From Acetobacter farinalis (GTDB taxonomy: Bacteria; Pseudomonadota; Alphaproteobacteria; Acetobacterales; Acetobacteraceae): a stretch of 64,000 nucleotides of DNA. Position 1 is the first letter of the stretch; the number at the start of each line of letters is the position of its first letter. Location: positions 248,001 to 312,000 of the forward strand of contig NZ_WOTF01000001.1 of assembly GCF_011516935.1 (NCBI RefSeq), given 5' to 3'. The translations under genes and the position numbers were made by a program. Below the pieces are notes generated by a model that was not told the DNA's origin, searched no databases, and was given only the letters and a program-made list of their open reading frames with translations. Below are positions 24,417-34,023 of the stretch, in pieces.

Positions 24417-26669
24417 TTACTCGGTCATCAGGGTTAAGGCCCAGCGAACCGGCCGCATGGCAGGCTTGGGCGGAGGCCCGGCCTCCGGTGTGGTTTTGGA
24501 TGCCGCGCCAGAGGCGGGGCGGCCTGCTGCGGCCTGACCAGACGCGGCGTGAGCAGGGCCTGCCTCACCAGACCTCACCTGACCCTGCGCCGATTGACCG
24601 GGTGGAGTCTGGTGGGTGGGGTGCTGTCCGGCAGAGGGCTCGTGCTCGGCAAACAGGGCCTGCGCCATGGTGGGCGCGGCCTGTTCCGGCTGGCTGGGTC
24701 GTGCGGCCATATCCGCCTGCGCGGAGCCTGCGGTCTGATAGGGCCAGCTATCAGCAGGGGGGGCATCACGCAGCAAAGGCTCAAAGGCGTCTTCTTCGTG
24801 AGCGTGTGGCGCAGATGGCCCGGAGGGAGCCGTGTGCCCGGCTTCCTCTTCCGGGTAAGGCAGGCCGGAGGCAGGGTCATGATATCCGGGGGCGGAGGAG
24901 CTGTCATACCCGGCCTCGGCGCCCTCGGTCCGGTGCTGGTCCTGTGGCTGAGGCATGTCGGGGGAGTATGGGGCGTTGTCTTCCGCAGGCTGTTCAGAAG
25001 GATACGGGCTGCCCTCTCCATAGTCCTGCATGGCGTGTGAAGCGGCTTCAGCCTCCGCATCGGCTTCGGTGTAGAGGTCGCGTTCGGCATCCTCCTCGGC
25101 TTCCGCGGCAGGATCAGCTTCCGGCTCTGCCGGTGGGTCTGGCGGGTAGAGAACAATCTGGAGGGAGGGCACAGGCTGCCCGCTGCCCAGATAGATGCTG
25201 TCTTCCACACAGGCGGGAACGTTGGCCTGAAACAGCCAGCTTTCTTCCTGCGTATAGAGCAGAAAGCCGTGGGCGATTTCCTCCACCGTGATCTCGGGGT
25301 GCAGGTGAAACCGCACGCAGAAATTACGGGTGTCCGTGCCTTGCAAGGCATCTTCCCCGCGCAGGGTCTGGCCATCTTTCCCCAGATAGATCTGGCGGGA
25401 ATACACGCCCCCGCCCTGAGGTGTGTAGCCATCATGCGTCATATGCAGCCAGTGTGCGCCATCCTGCGAGGCATGTGCCCGTGTGACGGTGGGCCTGCGG
25501 AGAATAGTGCCGTTCTGGTCCCGCCGGAGGGGGCCGGCACCCCCCATCTCCAGCACGGAATGGGCGGCCGGGACATGCAGGGCCTCGGCCCAGGCGCGCT
25601 GGGTACTGGCACCGCAATTCACAATAATCCGCTGCCGGCCGGATGAAAATTCAAAGGAGAGCATGCCCGCATGAGCCGTCCTGTCATATCCGGCGGGGGC
25701 TGGGCCTGCGGCATCGGCAAACAGCATGGTGCGCCCGCTTGTCAGGCGCATATAGCCGCTTTCCGGCAGGCTGGAGGCCACCACGCGGCTGCGGGAGGCG
25801 CGGGTGAGCACCTGTTCAATCAACTGCGGGTCACGCTCCCGGCTGCCATTGAACAGCATCAGCCCGCCATCTCCATGGCGCATCGCGCGCAGGGCCGGGG
25901 CGGCGCGGTCTGCCGCTTCCATCAGGCGGGTGGGCAGCGGCAGGCGGGCGGTCTGGAGAATGCTGAGCATTTCCGCCAGTTCCCGCACGGCCTGAAACTG
26001 GTCTTCCGGGCACCGGGTAATGTGGCTGCCATCGGCCAGAAACTGCTGCTCGATCTCCTGATCAATCAGCCTGAGATAGCGGGAGAGAAATTCCTGATGG
26101 TCCGGAATGGCCACGGCCACGGCCAGCAGGCCCTTGAGAGCGGCAAGAGCGCGCCAGCCCTGTGCGGCCTCCGGCATGAGCGCCATGATGGAGCGGGCTT
26201 CCATGATCAGCGCGGCCATCAGGTTCTGCCGGAAATCATCATCCGCCGCGGCTGCGAAAAATTCGTAATAGGAGAGCCATGCGGCCAGACGGGTTCCGGT
26301 AATGGAAGGATCTGCCACCGGGCGGTCCGGCGCGGGCTGGCTGATCCATGTGGCCACCATGCTGCGGGCCTTGATGCGGGCCGATTCCGCACCCAGTTCA
26401 CGCAGGTCGCGCAGCCAGGTAAAGCCTTGCAACCAGCGCCGGTAGGCATCGGGCCAACCGGGGCTGTCCCACTGGAGGTGGTGCAGGGGGCGCACGGTGC
26501 CTTCAAACACACTCTGGTTCCGCACCAGCCGTTCCCCGACCATGGGGTTCCCCGGCCAGAGGTCTCGTAATGTCAGGGCCGGTGCGGCAGGCACACGGCT
26601 AAAACCGCCCAGCGGGTTACGCATGGCAAAGGTCAGACGGGCATCACGGGTCCAGCGGCGCAGGGGCAT
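24417..26669 (-). CDS. Heparinase II/III-family protein with long acidic low-complexity tail
   Basis: A 750-aa protein. The first part (about residues 1-300) is an alpha-helical barrel-like region with DLWPGNP near the N-terminus. About 300-520 matches the heparinase II/III C-terminal beta domain (SGRTMLFADAAGP, HAGMLSFEFSSG, IIVNCGAS, then YTPQGGGVYSRQIYL). The last 230 or so residues are unusual: Glu/Asp/Ala-rich (EPEADPAAEAEEDAERD), then Pro/Gln/Ser/Gly-rich, then a basic end (PAMRPVRWALTLMTE). No signal peptide is evident. Such proteins in alphaproteobacteria often lie beside polysaccharide genes, matching the glycosyltransferase 8 nt downstream. ATG 26669 avoids overlap with rpe; its ribosome site is weak. 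Confidence 0.82.
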   Translation of the reverse strand: MPLRRWTRDARLTFAMRNPLGGFSRVPAAPALTLRDLWPGNPMVGERLVRNQSVFEGTVRPLHHLQWDSPGWPDAYRRWLQGFTWLRDLRELGAESARIKARSMVATWISQPAPDRPVADPSITGTRLAAWLSYYEFFAAAADDDFRQNLMAALIMEARSIMALMPEAAQGWRALAALKGLLAVAVAIPDHQEFLSRYLRLIDQEIEQQFLADGSHITRCPEDQFQAVRELAEMLSILQTARLPLPTRLMEAADRAAPALRAMRHGDGGLMLFNGSRERDPQLIEQVLTRASRSRVVASSLPESGYMRLTSGRTMLFADAAGPAPAGYDRTAHAGMLSFEFSSGRQRIIVNCGASTQRAWAEALHVPAAHSVLEMGGAGPLRRDQNGTILRRPTVTRAHASQDGAHWLHMTHDGYTPQGGGVYSRQIYLGKDGQTLRGEDALQGTDTRNFCVRFHLHPEITVEEIAHGFLLYTQEESWLFQANVPACVEDSIYLGSGQPVPSLQIVLYPPDPPAEPEADPAAEAEEDAERDLYTEADAEAEAASHAMQDYGEGSPYPSEQPAEDNAPYSPDMPQPQDQHRTEGAEAGYDSSSAPGYHDPASGLPYPEEEAGHTAPSGPSAPHAHEEDAFEPLLRDAPPADSWPYQTAGSAQADMAARPSQPEQAAPTMAQALFAEHEPSAGQHPTHQTPPGQSAQGQVRSGEAGPAHAASGQAAAGRPASGAASKTTPEAGPPPKPAMRPVRWALTLMTE

Positions 26670-26754
26670 CAGGCAGGGGGTGCTCCGAAAATGGGGTGAA
26701 ATGATGTCTGTTAGCGGCGGAAGAAACCTGTTCTGAAGGAAAGGGACTGAAGAC

Positions 26755-27426
26755 TCACGCCAGAACAGGGGGGCGCAGAGCCTCGATTGCCGCAGCATAG
26801 TCCGGCTGGGCGTAAATGGCGCTCCCGGCTATGAGCACATCTGCGCCAGCGTCCAGCGCCAGCGGTGCCGTCTGCGGGTCTATTCCCCCATCCACAGCCA
26901 GACGGATGGAGCGGCCACTTTCCGTGATCATCTCCCGCAGGCGGCGGATTTTGGAGAGCTGGCTGGTCAGGAACTTCTGGCCGCCAAAGCCGGGGTTCAC
27001 GGTCATGACCAGAATGATGTCCACCATGTCCAGAATTTCGCTCACCGCTTCAGGCGGGGTAGCCGGGCACAGCACAATGCCGGGCTTGGCCCCCAGTGCG
27101 CGGATGATCTGGAGCGAGCGGTGGGAATGCGGCCCGGCCTCGATATGGATCAGGATATGGTCCGCCCCGGCCTTGGCGAAGGCTTCCAGATACGGGTCTG
27201 CGGGCTCAATCATCAGATGCACGTCAAACGGCAGCGTGCTGTAGGGCCGCAGGGCTTTGACAACCTGCGGGCCGAAGGAAATGTTGGGCACAAAATGCCC
27301 ATCCATCACATCCAGATGGAGCCAGTCTGCTCCGGCCTTGGCAATAGCCTCCACTTCTTCCCCCAGACGGGCGAAGTCAGCGGCAAGGAGGCTCGGAGCA
27401 ATAAGGGGGCGTGTTACAGGGCGCAT
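26755..27426 (-). CDS. rpe: Ribulose-phosphate 3-epimerase
   Basis: Interconverts D-ribulose 5-phosphate and D-xylulose 5-phosphate in the pentose phosphate pathway, which carries most sugar flux in acetic acid bacteria. TIM barrel of 223 aa from ATG 27426. APSLLAADFARLG, LHLDVMDGHFVPNISFGP (metal/catalytic Asp and His), DVHLMIEPADPY, MTVNPGFGGQKF and VDGGIDPQTAPL are all in place. It lies 63 nt after rsmB and 85 nt before the heparinase-like gene on the same strand, so a shared transcript is likely. Confidence 0.96.
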   Translation of the reverse strand: MRPVTRPLIAPSLLAADFARLGEEVEAIAKAGADWLHLDVMDGHFVPNISFGPQVVKALRPYSTLPFDVHLMIEPADPYLEAFAKAGADHILIHIEAGPHSHRSLQIIRALGAKPGIVLCPATPPEAVSEILDMVDIILVMTVNPGFGGQKFLTSQLSKIRRLREMITESGRSIRLAVDGGIDPQTAPLALDAGADVLIAGSAIYAQPDYAAAIEALRPPVLA

Positions 27427-27489
27427 AACAGCTGTTATCCGCAATCCCGCCGCCCGACGCAACTCTGGAGAGGTGGCTTGGCGGTATTA

Positions 27490-28818
27490 TTACGCAGGCA
27501 GGATGAAGCGGGCGGCGAAAAATCCGTCCATGCTGCCTTCATCCAGCCACATGCCGGGATGGGTGCGCAGCCAGCCTTCCGGTGTGAGCGCCTGCGGCAG
27601 GAAGGAGAGTTCTTTCGGCGTGAAGGGGGAGGGAATCAAGCCCATTTCCTGTGCCGCGCGGGCGCGGGCCGGACCTTCTTCCTCCTGCAGGGAGCACACG
27701 GCGTAAATCAGCCTGCCGCCGGGGCGGAGCATGGATTTTGCCGCGGCCAGAAGCTGGTCCTGCCCGGCTGTCAGCGCTGTGACATCCCGGGGGCGTTTGA
27801 CCCACAGCACATCGGGGTGGCGGCGCGCTGTGCCCGTGGCGGAGCAGGGGGCGTCCAGCAGAATGGCGTCAAACAGCGCCTCGGGCTTCCATGTGGTGGC
27901 ATCGTCCTGCACGGTGTGCACAGGGTAGGCCAGCCGCGCCATGTTTTCTTTCAGGCGCAGCATGCGGGCGGCATTCTGCTCCACAGCCGTCACATCCGCG
28001 CCGGCGGCGGCAAGCTGTGCGGTTTTTCCGCCGGGGGCGGCGCACAGATCAGCCACGCGCTCGCCCGGCTGGGCCGCCAGCAGGCGGGCAGGCAGGGTGG
28101 CGGCCGCATCCTGCACCCAGAACGCGCCGTCCTCATAGCCCGGAAGCTCGGCCACGCGGGTGCCCGCAGGCAGGCGGATGGACCCGTTGGGCAGGAGCAC
28201 GCCGCCTTCAGGGGCAGCGGCACCGGGGCGCAGGGTGATATCGAGCGGTGCCTCGTGGCTGATACCTTCTGCAATGGCGCGCGCGGTTCCCTTGCCCAGC
28301 ACGTTCCAGGAGCTCCACAGCCATGAGGGCACGTTCAGGCGGGCCTGATCCAGCCCCTCCAGCAGGGCCGGGCCCTGATCAGCCACCTTGCGCAGCACGG
28401 CATTGGCCAGACCGGCGAAGGGAGCAAGCTTGCGGCGGCGCAGCAGGGAAACCGTGGTGCCGACTGCAGCGTGCGGCGGCGTTTCAAGAAACAGCAGTTG
28501 TGCGCAGCCCATCATCAGCGCCACGCGCACAGGCTCCGGGGGTTCCTTGCGCAGGAAGGGTTCAAGCACAGTGCGCAGCGTGCCCATATGCCGCAGTGTG
28601 GCCGCTGCCAGACGGTGGGCCGCGGCGCGGTCCCGCACGGGGGCCTCATGCTCATTGGCGGAGCGGGAGAGGCTGTTTTCCAGCATGCGCCGGTGTTCCA
28701 CCACGCCGCAGAGAATATCAAACGCAACATCCCGCGTGGGGTCGGCAGGCTGGGGGGCGTTCTCCCTGCGGGATGCACTGCGTCTGGTATTACGGGGGCG
28801 GCGGGGTTCTGCTGTCAT
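27490..28818 (-). CDS. rsmB: 16S rRNA m5C methyltransferase (RsmB/NOP family)
   Basis: SAM-dependent RNA cytosine-5 methyltransferase; the best-known member methylates C967 of 16S rRNA. The N-terminal about 150 residues are the NusB-like RNA-binding domain (AFDILCGVVEHRRMLENSL). The catalytic domain has DLCAAPGGKTAQLAA (SAM motif I), LLDAPCSATGTARRHPDVLW (motif IV with its Cys) and the second catalytic Cys in YAVCSLQEEEG (motif VI). ATG 28818 is preceded in frame by TTG; either would be almost identical (442-443 aa). Confidence 0.92.
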   Translation of the reverse strand: MTAEPRRPRNTRRSASRRENAPQPADPTRDVAFDILCGVVEHRRMLENSLSRSANEHEAPVRDRAAAHRLAAATLRHMGTLRTVLEPFLRKEPPEPVRVALMMGCAQLLFLETPPHAAVGTTVSLLRRRKLAPFAGLANAVLRKVADQGPALLEGLDQARLNVPSWLWSSWNVLGKGTARAIAEGISHEAPLDITLRPGAAAPEGGVLLPNGSIRLPAGTRVAELPGYEDGAFWVQDAAATLPARLLAAQPGERVADLCAAPGGKTAQLAAAGADVTAVEQNAARMLRLKENMARLAYPVHTVQDDATTWKPEALFDAILLDAPCSATGTARRHPDVLWVKRPRDVTALTAGQDQLLAAAKSMLRPGGRLIYAVCSLQEEEGPARARAAQEMGLIPSPFTPKELSFLPQALTPEGWLRTHPGMWLDEGSMDGFFAARFILPA

Positions 28819-28912
28819 CAACTCACTATCTGTTCAGGCAATCTGGTCAGGCCAAAAGGTGGCGGGGGGTGGAGCGGCAGGCGGGGCCTGCCGGAAGATC
28901 AGGTCAGGTGCA

Positions 28913-29539
28913 TCAGGCAACCAGCAGGGCGGCATCCGCCGGGGTGGGGGCGGCGCTCTTGTCCAGATACCGGCGCAGCACATCCGGATAGAGCCGGTGT
29001 TCCTGCCGGAGCACCCGTGCGCCGAGCGCCTCGGTTGTGTCCCCCGGCAGAACCGGCACGGCCGCCTGCCCCAGAATGGGGCCTTCATCCATACCTTCCG
29101 TAACCAGATGCACGGTGCAGCCATGAATGCGCACCCCAGCTTCCAGCGCCCGCTCATGCGTATGCAGGCCGGGGAAGAGCGGCAGCAGGCTGGGGTGGAT
29201 GTTCAGCATTTTCCCGGCCCACTGCGTGGTGAGAAACGGGGTGAGCAGCCGCATGTAGCCTGCCAGACACACGGCCTGCGCACCGGCGTCCTGCAGAGCC
29301 GCATGCACGGCGCGTTCGTGCGCCTCGCGGTCTTTCTTGAATGGGCGATGATCAATCGCCTGTGTCCTGAGCCCTGCGGCGCGGGCCATATCCAGCCCCG
29401 GCGCGTCCGGCTTGTTGCTCAGCACAAGGCAGATACGGGCGGGGAAATCCGGCTGTTTGCAGGCTTCGATCAGTGCCGTGGCGTTACTGCCCCGGCCGCT
29501 GAGCAGAATGGCAACCGGGGTTTTAGGCGTCTCGCTCAT
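28913..29539 (-). CDS. purN: Phosphoribosylglycinamide formyltransferase
   Basis: Third step of de novo purine synthesis: transfers formyl from 10-formyl-THF to [18 protein letters not shown] opens the nucleotide-binding fold, [12 protein letters not shown] and [15 protein letters not shown] contain the catalytic Asn/His region, and [17 protein letters not shown] supplies the conserved His and Asp. At 208 aa it has standard length. Its ATG overlaps the purM stop by 4 nt, giving the common purMN unit. Confidence 0.95.
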   Translation of the reverse strand: MSETPKTPVAILLSGRGSNATALIEACKQPDFPARICLVLSNKPDAPGLDMARAAGLRTQAIDHRPFKKDREAHERAVHAALQDAGAQAVCLAGYMRLLTPFLTTQWAGKMLNIHPSLLPLFPGLHTHERALEAGVRIHGCTVHLVTEGMDEGPILGQAAVPVLPGDTTEALGARVLRQEHRLYPDVLRRYLDKSAAPTPADAALLVA

Positions 29540-30618
29540 GCTGCGTGAAAATCCGGGGAGGCTACCATGGTCAGGCCGGGCTTGGCTGTGGCGTCCGCCG
29601 CTTTGGCGATATGGCCGATCACGGTGCCTTCTTCCCCCAGATCTTTCAGGCGGGCGAGAACATCGTCCGGTTTGGGGGTGATCAGCACCATGCCCACGCC
29701 GCAGTTGAACACGCGCAGCATTTCCTCATTGGCGACATCGCCCGTGCGGGCCAGCCAGTTGAACACCGGCGGCACCGGCCATGTCCGGTCAATCACGGCA
29801 TCCAGCCCTTCGGGCAGAATGCGGGGCAGGTTGCCCGGCAGGCCGCCACCGGTAATGTGGGCTGCGGCATGCAGCAGGCCCGCGCGGTGCAGGTCCAGCA
29901 CCGTGCGTACATAGAGCTTTGTGGGCGTGAGCAGGGCTTCACCCAGATTTTTGCCCGGTGCGAAGGCAGCCGGGTCTGTCCATGCCAGATGGGCATCGGC
30001 CACAATACGGCGCACCAGAGAATAGCCGTTGGAATGCACACCGCTGGAGGGCAGGGCAATCAGCGTATCGCCTTCCGCAATGCCTGCGGGCAGCAGGGCG
30101 GAGCGTTCCGCCGCGCCGACGGAGAACCCGGCCAGATCATAATGCCCGTCCGCATACATGCCCGGCATTTCCGCTGTCTCACCGCCCACCAGAGCGCAGC
30201 CGGACTGTTCACAACCCTGCGCGATGCCGCGCACAACCTTGGCGGCGCTTTCAACAGAGAGGCGGCCCGTGGCGAAATAATCCAGGAAGAAAAGTGGCTC
30301 GGCCCCCTGAACAATCAGGTCGTTCACGCACATGGCAACCAGATCGATCCCCACGGTTTCATGCAGGCCGGTTTCAATGGCCAGTGTCAGCTTGGTGCCG
30401 ACACCATCGGTGCAGGAGACCAGAACGGGGTCTTTAAAGCCTGCGGCCTTCAGGTCGAACAGCGCGCCGAATCCGCCAAGCCCGCCCATGGTGCCGGGGC
30501 GATCCGTGGCCTTGGCGGCGGGTTTGATCGCGTCAATCAGGGCTTCTCCTGCTTCGATGTCCACGCCGGAATCCCGATAAGTGAGGCGGGAAGAGGAAGA
30601 ATTGGAAGAAGACGTCAT
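29536..30618 (-). CDS. purM: Phosphoribosylformylglycinamidine cyclo-ligase
   Basis: ATP-dependent ring closure of FGAM to AIR in purine synthesis. At 360 aa it begins at ATG 30618 with a Ser-rich leader ([23 protein letters not shown]). The conserved blocks are [57 protein letters not shown] and THITGGG-like [15 protein letters not shown] longer open frame upstream lies in hdaA antisense and is rejected. It is divergent from hdaA with about 100 nt between, a conserved alphaproteobacterial arrangement. Confidence 0.95.
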   Translation of the reverse strand: MTSSSNSSSSRLTYRDSGVDIEAGEALIDAIKPAAKATDRPGTMGGLGGFGALFDLKAAGFKDPVLVSCTDGVGTKLTLAIETGLHETVGIDLVAMCVNDLIVQGAEPLFFLDYFATGRLSVESAAKVVRGIAQGCEQSGCALVGGETAEMPGMYADGHYDLAGFSVGAAERSALLPAGIAEGDTLIALPSSGVHSNGYSLVRRIVADAHLAWTDPAAFAPGKNLGEALLTPTKLYVRTVLDLHRAGLLHAAAHITGGGLPGNLPRILPEGLDAVIDRTWPVPPVFNWLARTGDVANEEMLRVFNCGVGMVLITPKPDDVLARLKDLGEEGTVIGHIAKAADATAKPGLTMVASPDFHAA

Positions 30619-30720
30619 GACGGGTGCTCTTGGTCTGAAAGGGGTCGATGTAACGGATCGGGTAGGGTAGGAATCCCTGAGGACAGTCTTTACGGCAGGT
30701 GAAGCAACACGCAAAGCGGC

Positions 30721-31479
30721 ATGAAACGGAATATGGAAACAAATGAAGCCGCACGGCAGGCGGCGGAGGGAGTGGAGGGCGGCACCTCCGGGCAGATCGC
30801 CCTGCCATTCGCCTACCGCCCCCGATTCGGGCGGTCGGATTTTGTTGCGGCCCCTTCCAATGCCGCGGCCCGTGGCTGGGTGCTGGATGCGGAAGCCGTC
30901 TGGCGCTGGCCGGAAGGCCGCATGGCCCTGTGGGGGGAAGGTGGAACAGGCAAGACGCATCTGCTCTCCGTCTGGGCGGCGCGGCATGGCGCGCCTGTGG
31001 TGGAAGGCAGCCGCCTGAATGAGCGGGATGTGGCGGACCTGTTCAGTGAGGGCGGATTTCGCGCTCTGGCGCTGGATAATGCGGACAGGGTGCGGGAAGA
31101 GGCGGACCTGCTGCATCTGGTCAATCTGGTGCGGGAGCGGCGGATGGCCCTGCTCATGGCCGGGCGGGCGGCCCCGGCGCGGTGGCCGGTGCGCCTGCCC
31201 GATCTGGCCAGCCGCCTGCGGGCCACGGCCTCCGTGCCGATCGGGCAGGCGGAAGAAGACTTGCTGAGACGATTGTTTTTGCGTCTGCTGGCGGAACGGC
31301 AGATGGTGGTAGCCCAACCGGTGACAGAATGGGTGCTGCGGCGGCTGCCCCGGAACGCAGGCGCGATTCGGGAAATGGCCGCCCGGCTGGATCAGACGGC
31401 GCTGGCCTCGGGCGAAAAAGTGACACGGGCGCTGGCGGCCAGCGTGCTGGAAGCCCTGCTGGCGGAAGAGGCTCCTTAG
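30721..31479 (+). CDS. hdaA: DnaA-related chromosomal replication regulator HdaA/Hda
   Basis: AAA+ protein homologous to the DnaA ATPase domain; with the sliding clamp it stimulates DnaA-ATP hydrolysis to prevent re-initiation (known from E. coli Hda and Caulobacter HdaA). In this 252-aa protein GQIALPF near residues 24-30 is the clamp-binding motif position, [16 protein letters not shown] is the P-loop, [10 protein letters not shown] is a weak Walker B, and [18 protein letters not shown] covers the sensor/arginine region. There is no DnaA domain IV. Both ATG 30721 and ATG 30733 are possible starts. A terminator follows at 31521. Confidence 0.88.
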   Translation: MKRNMETNEAARQAAEGVEGGTSGQIALPFAYRPRFGRSDFVAAPSNAAARGWVLDAEAVWRWPEGRMALWGEGGTGKTHLLSVWAARHGAPVVEGSRLNERDVADLFSEGGFRALALDNADRVREEADLLHLVNLVRERRMALLMAGRAAPARWPVRLPDLASRLRATASVPIGQAEEDLLRRLFLRLLAERQMVVAQPVTEWVLRRLPRNAGAIREMAARLDQTALASGEKVTRALAASVLEALLAEEAP

Positions 31480-31520
31480 AGGCCGTATGCCGGGCGGGAG
31501 AGCTGGCGGAGGGGCCGGGT

Positions 31521-31557
31521 CTGATAAAGGGTCTGATAACCGCCTTTATCAGTCTTG
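31521..31557 (+). terminator. Intrinsic-type terminator after hdaA
   Basis: A perfect 10-bp stem, CTGATAAAGG (31521-31530) with CCTTTATCAG (31543-31552), 12-nt loop, followed by TCTTGCT. It lies 41 nt after the hdaA stop and separates it from the peptidase gene. Confidence 0.6.
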
Positions 31558-31595
31558 CTCCGCGGGCGCATCTGGGTCACTGTGCGCTGTCTTTT

Positions 31596-31610
31596 TGTTA
31601 TAGTGTAACA
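31596..31610 (+). promoter_or_regulatory. Peptidase promoter -10 with overlapping palindrome
   Basis: TATAGT (31599-31604) resembles a -10 box 33 nt before the peptidase ATG. It is embedded in TGTTA-tagtg-TAACA, a short perfect palindrome that could be an operator. The -35 is not convincing. Confidence 0.35.
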
Positions 31611-31636
31611 CCTAACCTGAAGGTGATTTCTACATC

Positions 31637-33736
31637 ATGAGCGGCTTCTTCAAGCGTTCCCTTCTTCCTCTGGCCGTGCTGGCCTGTGCTCCGGTGCTTC
31701 TGCCTCCTATTCCGTTCGCACATGCGGATGAAGGCATGTGGACCATGGACCACCTGCCTGTGGACCTCATGAAGCAGCGCTACGGCTTTACCCCCACCCC
31801 CGCCTGGACAGAGCGCGTGACCAAGGCTTCGGCCCGTCTGGCGCTGGGCTGTTCGGCCTCGTTCGTTTCTGCGGACGGGCTGGTGATGACAAACCACCAC
31901 TGCGCGAACGAATGCCTTCAGCAGCTTTCAGGGAAAGGGAAAAACTACTTTCAGGATGGCTACAGCGCGAAAACTCCGGCGGATGAGCAGCGCTGCCCTG
32001 CCATGGAGCTGGACCAGCTTGACCGCATTACCGATGTGACAGACCGCATGCAGCAGGCCCTGCGCGGCAAGGACGGCGCAGCCTACACCACAGCGCGTCA
32101 GGCTGAGGAAAGTGCGATTGAGAAGGAATGCGCAGGGGATGACGCCAAGAAATGGCGCTGCGATGTGATCAGCCTGTATCACGGCGGGCGCACGGCGCTG
32201 TATCGGTATCGCCGGTATCAGGATGTCCGCATGGTGATGGCACCGGACCAGAACGCGGCGTTTTTCGGGGGAGACCCGGATAACTTCAATTTCCCGCGTT
32301 ATGATCTGGATATGGCGTTCCTGCGTGTTTACGAAAACGGGAAGCCCGCGCGGGTTGAGGCGTTCCTGCCGTTTGATGCCGCCGGGCCGAAAGAGGGGCA
32401 GCTTGTGTTCACCTCCGGTAATCCGGGGTCAACGGAACGCGAAGTGCCTCTGGCTGATCTGGAATTTTCCAGAAACGTGATGGTGCCGTTCATTCTGGAT
32501 AATTATTCCGCGCTGGATGGTGCCCTGTGGCAGTATAGCCGGGAAAGTGCCGCGCACCGTCAGGAAGCGCAGGAACGTGTTTTCGGGATTGAGAACAGCC
32601 TGAAAGTCTATCGCGGGCGTGTGGCTGTTCTGTCCGACCCGAAGCTGCTGGAGGCCAAGGCGAAAAGCGAAGCCGACCTGCGCGACTGGATCAACGCAGA
32701 CCCCAAACGCAAGGAAACCTATGGGGACCCGTGGGCGAAAAACGCACAGGCGCTGGCTGTAAAAAATCGTATTTTCAAACAGTATGTGATGCTGGAAGGG
32801 TCTTTCGGCCTTCAGGGAGAGCTGTTCCAGTATGCAAAACTGCTGGTGCGTGCTGCCAATGAACGCCAGAAGCCCGATGCGGAGCGTCTGACCGCCTATC
32901 ATGATGCCAGACTGCCCGCGCTGGAGGCCGAACTTGGCTCTACGGCTCCGGTGTATCCTGATCTGGAAAAAACAGAACTCGCCTTTTCTCTGAGCAAGCT
33001 GCGGCAGGTGCTGGGCGCGGATGATGAGATGGTGAAGCTGGTTCTGGGCAAGGCCTCCCCGGATGATCTGGCGGAAACGCTGGTGAAGGGCACCAAGCTG
33101 GCGGACCCGAAGGTGCGCCTGACCCTGTGGAAAGGGGGCGTGCAGGCAATTGCCGCCTCGCATGATCCGATGATTGTGCTGGCCCGCAGTCTGGAACCGC
33201 AAACCCGCGCCCTGCGCAAGCAGATGGATGATGAGGTGGCCGCTCCTTCCCGTCAGGCAACGGAAGCCATGGCCAAGGCCCGCTTCGCGCGGGATGGTGT
33301 GTCCTCCTACCCGGATGCCACGTTTACGCAGCGCCTTTCCTTCGGGCAGGTCAAGGGATGGGATGAAAACGGGAAAGCTGTTCCGGCGTTTACATATTTC
33401 TCAGGCCTGTATGATCGGGCAACCGGGTCTGACCCGTTCCGGCTGACAAAGCCGTGGCTGGATGCCAAGGCGCATATTGCCATGCAGACCCCGTATGATT
33501 TTGTCACAACCAACGACATTATCGGCGGCAATTCAGGCTCTCCGGTGATTGATTCCCAAGGCCATGCGGTGGGGTTGATTTTTGATGGCAACATCCATTC
33601 TCTGGGGGGTGACTTCTATTATGATGAAAGCACCAACCGCGCCGTGGCGGTGGATGCCGCCGCCATTATGGAAGCGCTGAAGGTCGTTTATAAAAATCAG
33701 CCTCTGGCCAATGAACTTTCTCAGGGTCATCTCTGA
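31637..33736 (+). CDS. S46-family dipeptidyl-peptidase (DPP7-like)
   Basis: Periplasmic serine exopeptidase removing N-terminal dipeptides. The N-terminus is a signal peptide (KRSLLPLAVLACAPVLLPPIPFAHA). At 699 aa it has family length. The catalytic triad can be placed: His87/88 in MTNHHC, Asp225 in RYDLDMAFLRVY, Ser633 in GGNSGSPV. Gly651 in FDGN is 18 residues after the Ser, the spacing at which DPP11 enzymes have Arg673 after Ser655; Gly suggests a DPP7-like preference for hydrophobic rather than acidic P1 residues (inference). It sits between hdaA and ppk with its own terminators, so it is probably a separate unit feeding peptide uptake. Confidence 0.9.
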   Translation: MSGFFKRSLLPLAVLACAPVLLPPIPFAHADEGMWTMDHLPVDLMKQRYGFTPTPAWTERVTKASARLALGCSASFVSADGLVMTNHHCANECLQQLSGKGKNYFQDGYSAKTPADEQRCPAMELDQLDRITDVTDRMQQALRGKDGAAYTTARQAEESAIEKECAGDDAKKWRCDVISLYHGGRTALYRYRRYQDVRMVMAPDQNAAFFGGDPDNFNFPRYDLDMAFLRVYENGKPARVEAFLPFDAAGPKEGQLVFTSGNPGSTEREVPLADLEFSRNVMVPFILDNYSALDGALWQYSRESAAHRQEAQERVFGIENSLKVYRGRVAVLSDPKLLEAKAKSEADLRDWINADPKRKETYGDPWAKNAQALAVKNRIFKQYVMLEGSFGLQGELFQYAKLLVRAANERQKPDAERLTAYHDARLPALEAELGSTAPVYPDLEKTELAFSLSKLRQVLGADDEMVKLVLGKASPDDLAETLVKGTKLADPKVRLTLWKGGVQAIAASHDPMIVLARSLEPQTRALRKQMDDEVAAPSRQATEAMAKARFARDGVSSYPDATFTQRLSFGQVKGWDENGKAVPAFTYFSGLYDRATGSDPFRLTKPWLDAKAHIAMQTPYDFVTTNDIIGGNSGSPVIDSQGHAVGLIFDGNIHSLGGDFYYDESTNRAVAVDAAAIMEALKVVYKNQPLANELSQGHL

Positions 33737-33754
33737 GTTTTGAAGTCAGGTCTT

Positions 33755-33855
33755 CAGGCTCCCGCCGCCAGGCTGGCGCGGGGCCTGAATGGCAGGAATG
33801 CTGGATATCCGGTCCAGAAAACAGGCTCGCAGGGCGGAATGCCCTGCGGGCCTGT
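33755..33855 (+). terminator. Two successive hairpins after the S46 peptidase
   Basis: The first hairpin is CAGGC (33755-33759) with GCCTG (33783-33787) and inner CGCCAG/GGCG pairing. The second is stronger: ACAGGC (33821) through CCTGT (33855), containing CGCAGGGC/GCCCTGCG around GGAAT. Together they should end the peptidase transcript before ppk; no long T-run follows. Confidence 0.55.
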
Positions 33856-34023
33856 TGCATATTCGTGATGAGTCTCAGCAATTAAGGCAGACACAAAAGC
33901 GTAATATATGCCATTCTTTTCCTGCCAGATGCCTGTGCAGTATGGTGGTGGCCTGACGTCAAGAAGCAGGGCCGTTTGTCCGCAAGGGCTGATGCGGATA
34001 ACGGAACAAGATAAAAAGGGAGA

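Noticed and set aside
30619-31317. N-terminal extension of purM through hdaA
   Set aside because: It is antisense to hdaA and rich in Arg/Gln/His/Pro; purM homologues start near ATG 30618.
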